DNA of 64,000 nucleotides, from the NCBI GenBank assembly GCA_029783825.1, contig JAREIK010002450.1, forward strand, positions 459,001 to 523,000, given 5' to 3'. The notes beneath the pieces are model-generated. The model saw only the letters and a list, made by a program, of their open reading frames with translations, searched no databases and was not told the origin of the DNA. The first letter of the stretch is position 1, and each line of letters begins with the position of its first letter. The position numbers were made by a program, and so were the translations under genes. Shown here one piece after another: positions 37,505 through 64,000 of this stretch. Origin of the DNA: Sapria himalayana (Eukaryota > Streptophyta > Magnoliopsida > Malpighiales > Rafflesiaceae).

Positions 37505-37700
37505 AAAAATCTATGCTTTGATATCATTTTTAATTTTAGGTCACACAAGAAAAATACAAACACATTCAATGAATGAAACTTTTATAAATGATGTCTTTAT
37601 ATAATGGGTAAATCATATTAGGGTAATACATAGGTTGGATATTTCTATCAATATTTTAACAAAAAAAAAAATAATAATAAAGTTGAAAATTGCATAATGA
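37505..37700 (-). repeat. minus-strand copia LTR with primer-site complement
   Basis: ATGCTTTGATATCA at 37512-37525 is the complement of a decayed TGGTATCAGAGC primer site. To its right is an LTR with TTTATATAATGGGT (TATA on the minus strand) and the dispersed motif CATAGGTTGGATATTTCTAT. Confidence 0.55.
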
Positions 37701-38987
37701 TTAAAAGTCTGAATTTTTTTTTCCGTAATTGAATTTGATAAATTATATATATATTTTTTATGATTGAGTATCCCCAAAGGAGCTTGAGTGCTATTATTCT
37801 ATTACTTATTCATTCTTAACTTGATAATTCATATCTGACATTCTAAGAATTTTGAATCTTTGTATTATAGATATCTTTAATTTAGATTCTGAGGGTTTTC
37901 TTTTAGGAAATATACTAGAGTTTTTATCTTGTTTTTCAAATATGTTTGAGTAAAAATTTATTCGATTTGATTTACTTAGACATATAATAAACTTATGACT
38001 TGAGTTGACTTGATAAATTTTATTTTTCATTGATGATTATACATGCTTCACATGTTTATTTCTTATTTGTTTTAAGTCTTAGATTTTTTGTATTTTTGAA
38101 TTATTTTATAAAAGAATACAAAATCAATGTAATAAAAATATAATAAATTATTATAAGTAATAATGCCTTAGAATATATGTCTGATAAATTTAATATTTAT
38201 TGTATTGATTATGAGATTATACAGTATATATCATGTTCAAGCACACTTATATAAACTGAGATTGTAGAAAAAAATAAATAATTATGAAGAGTTATTATTT
38301 TATTATTATTTATTATTAGTTTTTATTGTGAACACCTAAAATCTGGTATACTTAGGTTCCTATCATATTCTATTTAGTATTTGTATTTTTATTAGAAGTA
38401 TTTGTTATGTTTCAATTTAATACGTGAGTTGTTCTAATCATTTATTTTCATATAAATAGTTTAATAAACTCTATTATATTGTGAGAGCCTTTATTATGAG
38501 ACTTTTCATTATATTTATTTGATTTTTGAATATTTTTTCTATATTTAATAATATTGATTGTAATGATAATTAATTTTTACATCTTTTTTGTATATTGCAT
38601 TTATACATTTAATTGAAGAAAAATATCATTGTTTTAATTATTTTGAAATTGCTATTTTTTTATATCACATTATTGCCATGTTAAATTGGAAATTTTTTCT
38701 ATTCAAAAACAGTATATATAGGTTTAATGTAACACAGTTCATCAAGATAGAGTCACCTGAAAAAGTAACAAAATTTCATAGTCAAAACGTGTGATACCCC
38801 AAAATTTGTGTTTGCTATCCTAAAAGGATATTTTATGTTTTACATTATATTTCTGGTGGGTTTCATGTGTATCTACTAAGTGGAAGCAATATATAAGATT
38901 TCTTGTTTGAAATTATGTTTTTTTGTTGGCATTTTGGTAAACACTCAATGTATTTCTATTTCATGTTTATCTGGCAATTTCTTGTAG
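37701..38987 (+). other. AT-rich; decayed copia integrase near 38150-38290
   Basis: 38150-38290 aligns with the integrase relics elsewhere (TTATTGTATTGATTATGAGATTATACAG..., AGATTGTAGAAAAAAAT). A minus-strand frame at 37806-38030 is unassigned. 38300-38987 shows nothing further until the pyrimidine tract and AG acceptor of the CUL1 exon. Confidence 0.45.
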
Positions 38988-60010
<21,023 letters not shown>

Positions 60011-60272
60011 TAGATAGAAAATAAACTTACTTTAGTATACACATTATAGGAGGAATAATTTTACACAATAGTGAGAAAGAGATTAAATGACTATCATAAC
60101 CATCTAGAGGTTCTCACAAAGTTTATATACCGTGAAACTCACTAAATAGGAGTATATAAAATTATTTTATAAAATATAACATATTATTTTATTTTTTCAT
60201 GTATTACTTGTTTCACTTGTATTTTTTCTTTGAACTTTTAAATTATCAACACAAGAATAAATAAATAAATAA

Positions 60273-60322
<50 letters not shown>

Positions 60323-61560
60323 CTGGTAATAATGTTATATTTATTATATTTTTTTTCTTATCTTGAAAACACCACCACCAACAACTTTATTTTTGATTAT
60401 CTTGTTATAAAATATATTTATTATATTTATTATATATATTATATTTTATAAAATATACAATTACTAAAGTAATTGTATATAGTACTATTCAGCTTCAATA
60501 TTTATTAATTTTTTATGTGATTCTTATTTTTGATTATCTTGTTAGTGTATCTTTTATGAGTTATCTTTTCAGACAACTCAACTATAATTTTGTTTTTATT
60601 CTTTTTGATGTTTATTTATATGTTCGAGAAACTTTATGAACAACTTTATTTAGGATTTATTTGGATAAATTGTATGTTTTTTTGACGATAAAATTTTTTT
60701 CTAAATGTTTGATTGATTAGGCCTGTTACATGTGCATTTTTATTTTGTTTAATCATTACTAGTTAAGTTGAGAATATTTTATCTCAAGTTTAGAATATTT
60801 TAATCACAGAGTATGAGACATGTTAGGTTTCAATAGAGACTTATTTGAGTTGATGTATTTAAATATATGAGTATATAGTAGAGATGTGATTATAGAGAAA
60901 TCTCGTTACCTGATTATTTTTATTGATGATTGCTCGAGATAAAAATCAGAATAAATCTTTTGTAATTGATCACTGGATTTTTCTACTTTTTAGATTTTTC
61001 AAAAAATGATAAAATTTAATTTGATAAAAATATTATAAATTTAAGAAAAGACAATGCATTAAAATATATATCATGCTAATTTTACTTTTATTGTTTTGAC
61101 CATAAGATTTTATATCATATTTTGTTTACTGACACATCTCAATAAAATGAGATTAATTAATAAAAGAATAAATATTTGATTGATATAATTCAAACACTTT
61201 TACTTAGAAAATAAAATTTTCAAAATATTTTTGAGATGTGATTTTAACTATAATGAGCCTTTTTAATCAAATCTTCTCTTCTATAATTTTATAGCGTATA
61301 TCTTTTAGACCCTACATGAGATGTACTTTTTATTGATATTCTAGTATCCAAAGAGAATACAAGTATTTATCACTAACTGATTGAGTTATAGAGTTTGAAT
61401 GTTGTATTTTATATTAGGACTCATTTTTTAATAAACTTAAAAAGAGTGTGAATCCATATATTACACATGAATGTGTTACTCTTCCTTCCTTATTTGTAGT
61501 CTTGTATGAATTATCAGGTAGTAGAGAAAGTTACATATTGCTAATATTTGAGCATGTTAT
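60011..61560 (+). mobile_element. decayed plus-strand copia (internal, integrase, linker)
   Basis: 60090-60180 matches the internal block of the other plus-strand copies. The integrase relic is near 61125-61165 (ACATCTCAATAAAATGAGAT). The linker YSSIQREYKYLS lies at 61340-61375. No open frame. Confidence 0.52.
60255..60320. repeat. (AAAT)n(AT)n compound microsatellite
   Basis: Six AAAT units followed by about 21 AT units. Confidence 0.95.
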
Positions 61561-62539
61561 GTTAGGATATCAAATGTTCTGATATAAAATATCAGGATAT
61601 CAAATACTTTGATACCAAATGTCAGGAATCAATAAGTCTAACAAACTTAGATCTATTTTGTCAAGATCGGAACTAAGAAATGCCTAATACTATTATGAAG
61701 GCTAAACATATTGCCTAGGATCTTGTTGTTGGTTCGTTTGAATCTACCTCAGCTTGCTACTTGGATTAAGGAATATCAATAGTTAGGATATATCCATTTT
61801 GTGATTCATGTCAGGATTATATATGAGCCGTGGGAGAGAGAACAAGCACACCCACATAAGGTTTCACATAGAAGATGAGGAGCATGAGAGCTGAAAGAGC
61901 ACACATGAGAATTGTTACTTTTCTTTTTCTATTCTACTATGTTCTTACTTTCATTGTATATTATAGTAGTTTATTTACTAATCACTTAAATATTGAATGT
62001 GAATACAAGTAAATAAAGTTTCAGCAACATATTCTTTGTCCCGGCATCAAACTATCTGCCGCAACATATTTCTTGTTGCGATATCAAGCCAATCACAATA
62101 GTATGTTTTCATATCGCAAGACAACTTTAGTCACAACATGCTTCATATCGCGATAATGACTTGTGTTCGACCCAAAGGACAAGGTCATAATTTTCCAAAG
62201 TTAAGTATAATATTGATGCAGTAATAATCTTGAAGAACCACGTCTATATGTCAATATGTCGCAACATATGTTCTTTATATCGCAACTTCCTTTTCCATTG
62301 CATCAATCTTTCAATATCCTACAAGATCACTTTTATCACTTCAACATGTTTTGCTTGTGCACTACTTGAATTTCTCAAATCTCACTCCTTTCGTCAAGTA
62401 GTCTGCACAGTTCACATTTGTATTAATTGTCTTCAATCGAATGAAAGTTATGAAATTTTAGTTGACTGTTATATCTAAGTCTTGGATTCTTCTGCTCAAA
62501 ACTAAGTATGCACATAAATGTGGTTTCCAAATGACTACC
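61561..62539. repeat. possible LTR; primer-site-like repeats at 61561-61625
   Basis: GATATCAAAT/GATACCAAATGTCAGGAA variants occur three times, the last followed by an LTR-like stretch with TTATATATGAGCC (61830) and AATAAAG (62017). Direct repeats of CGCAACATATTTCTTG/CGCAACATATGTTCTT type lie at 62062-62280. Assignment is tentative, and the frame at 62230-62478 is unassigned. Confidence 0.35.
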
Positions 62540-63900
62540 TTGCATTTTTGACTAAGTGTTATATGCTTTGTCTTAGTTATTGATAGAGTTACAATAGATA
62601 TTTTTGTTTACTCAACCAATTTATTGATCAATCATACAAGCTAAATACAAATTTATTTGTGGATCTTATGATATCCATATTTATGTCTCAGTCAGCATAT
62701 ACAACACCACGAACTTTAATGATATCTCCATTGATGTTTTCACCAAGCTGTAAAATGAAATCACAATTCTCATGAAGATATATGAGTATCATTTTCATTG
62801 CATTCCATTGCTCATTTCTTGGATTAGTCATAAATTTCTTAAGGACTCTCATTACATGTGAAATATTAAGTATCGTATATGTTATAACATATATTAGACT
62901 AATGATTGCACTAGTATATGGAACAAGATTCGCTCTTGTTCTTTTGTTCCATGTAGATGGGTTGTGATTTACATAAAAAAATAACCCAACAAGCTTATGC
63001 GTATAAACTAATTTATAGTCAGACATGTTAAACTTGTGAAATACTTTTTGAATATACTTCTACCGTCCAAAATACTTTAGCTTGTATCTTTTACTCATTG
63101 TAAATTTTGAATGCGCAAAATACTTATAGTTTTCTCAAGGTCAGTCATGTCAAATTTTCTTGCAAGTCAGCCATTCTTAGTTTACATATCAATTTTTTAT
63201 TATTTTAAATTAGAAGCATATCATCTAGATATAAAATTATGATCACAAAATCAGTGCCTAGCATCTTTGTGTATATATTATAATCTGTCTTGCTTTTTTT
63301 GAAGCCCAACTGAATGATGAAAGTGTTAAATTTTTAGTATCACATTTTTGGAGATTGCTTTAGAACATGCAAGGTCTTTTCTAGCTTACATGCAAAGTCC
63401 TCTTTTCTCTTTTTCTTATCTTTTTGGTTATCACATGAAAATTATTTTTTTTATGTCATCATAAAGAAATATTATCTTCATATCTAGTTATTTAATTTCT
63501 AAATCATATCAAGTTGTTACGACTAGAATTACTTGAATAGAGATTTTCTTGACCATTAAAGAGAAGATTTCATTGTACTCTACTCCATCAATTTGAGAAT
63601 ACCGTTTGGACATCAATTATGTCTTATATTTTTCAAGATTATTATTAATATTGATTTTTCACTTGAATACCTACTTGTACTTTATTGCTTTTTGGTCCTT
63701 GGGTAACTCTGCAAGCTTCCAGGTATGATCATCCTCTAAAGATTGAATATTTTCTCTCATAACTTGATCCCACTATTTTGGTTCCTCATAGGCTATGGTC
63801 TCCTTCACAATATTCGGATTGTCTCTTGTGACAAGAATTGAATCGAATGTACTGTTTGCTTGTATCATTTGTGGTTTTCTAATCCTTGTAGATTTTATCA
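62540..63900 (-). pseudogene. long copia RT/RNase H relic
   Basis: Minus strand from about 63780: a RENIQSLEDDHTWKLAELPK segment (RT start), DLEIK-LDMKIIFLYDD near 63420-63530 (family DLEIxQLDVKTAFLHGDL), then the open frame 62688-63026 with MSDYKLVYTHKLVGLF, VPYTSAIISLIYVITYT and NPRNEQWNAMKMILIYLHEN. A decayed RNase H (SINWLSKQKYL) runs to about 62540. Domain order is right and the sequence is less decayed than most copies here, but stops remain. Confidence 0.78.
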
Positions 63901-64000
63901 ATGTGGGTGTAAACTTTACAGCTTCCTCATCAAACTTATCATGCATTGATTAAACTGAATTAACACTCTATTGTTTTTTTAGGATTTTGAGTTGTGACTT

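Overview
This is nuclear DNA from a flowering plant with a very AT-rich, transposon-packed genome. The evidence is a plant-type cullin-1 (CUL1) gene with GT-AG introns, dozens of decayed Ty1-copia LTR retrotransposon pieces, and hAT transposons of a plant family whose GC-rich ends read TAGAGGTGTCAA...TTGACACCTCTA. The species cannot be named from the sequence. Huge introns and extreme AT richness would suit a large-genome monocot such as an orchid, but that is a guess.

The only host gene I can support is CUL1 on the + strand. Seven intact phase-0 exons lie in two clusters: three at 38988-39398 and four at 57263-57979. Together they encode 224 residues of the middle of the protein. A 17,864-bp intron separates the clusters. 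No exon was found in the 38,987 bp to the left or the 6,021 bp to the right, so if the gene is intact the flanking introns are also very long and most of the window is intronic.

Layout: 1-4916, a nest of DNA transposons (a minus-strand hAT broken by a MITE-like element and by another hAT). 4917-9190, minus-strand copia relics with an LTR carrying a 292-bp tandem duplication. 9190-12108, unassigned, with an old tandem duplication. 12109-13283, a hAT transposase relic abutting a 43-bp pair of hAT ends. 13284-24320, plus-strand copia relics interrupted by an internally deleted hAT (13707-15695), a G-box-rich MITE (18582-19137), a short hAT MITE (22738-23280) and a TATG microsatellite with a 70-bp perfect palindrome. 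24328-27324, a decayed hAT. 27325-29230, minus-strand copia and unassigned sequence. 29230-37460, an old plus-strand copia into which a better preserved 4.96-kb copia (29787-34746, minus strand, both LTRs) has inserted. 37505-38987, copia scraps before the first CUL1 exon.

The large CUL1 intron holds a GC-rich island, several minus-strand copia reverse-transcriptase fragments, an 824-bp MITE with perfect target duplication (44626-45449), a 3.2-kb hAT with target duplication and a broken transposase gene (46222-49452), inverted copia integrase fragments, and a tandem duplication carrying the tail of a second hAT transposase type. Downstream of the last exon are more copia relics, ending in a long minus-strand RT/RNase H relic at 62540-63900.

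Apart from CUL1, no coding sequence looks functional: every transposon gene carries stops or frameshifts. No tRNA, rRNA, CRISPR or bacterial feature was seen. Element boundaries given to the base were read from the sequence; relic limits are approximate.
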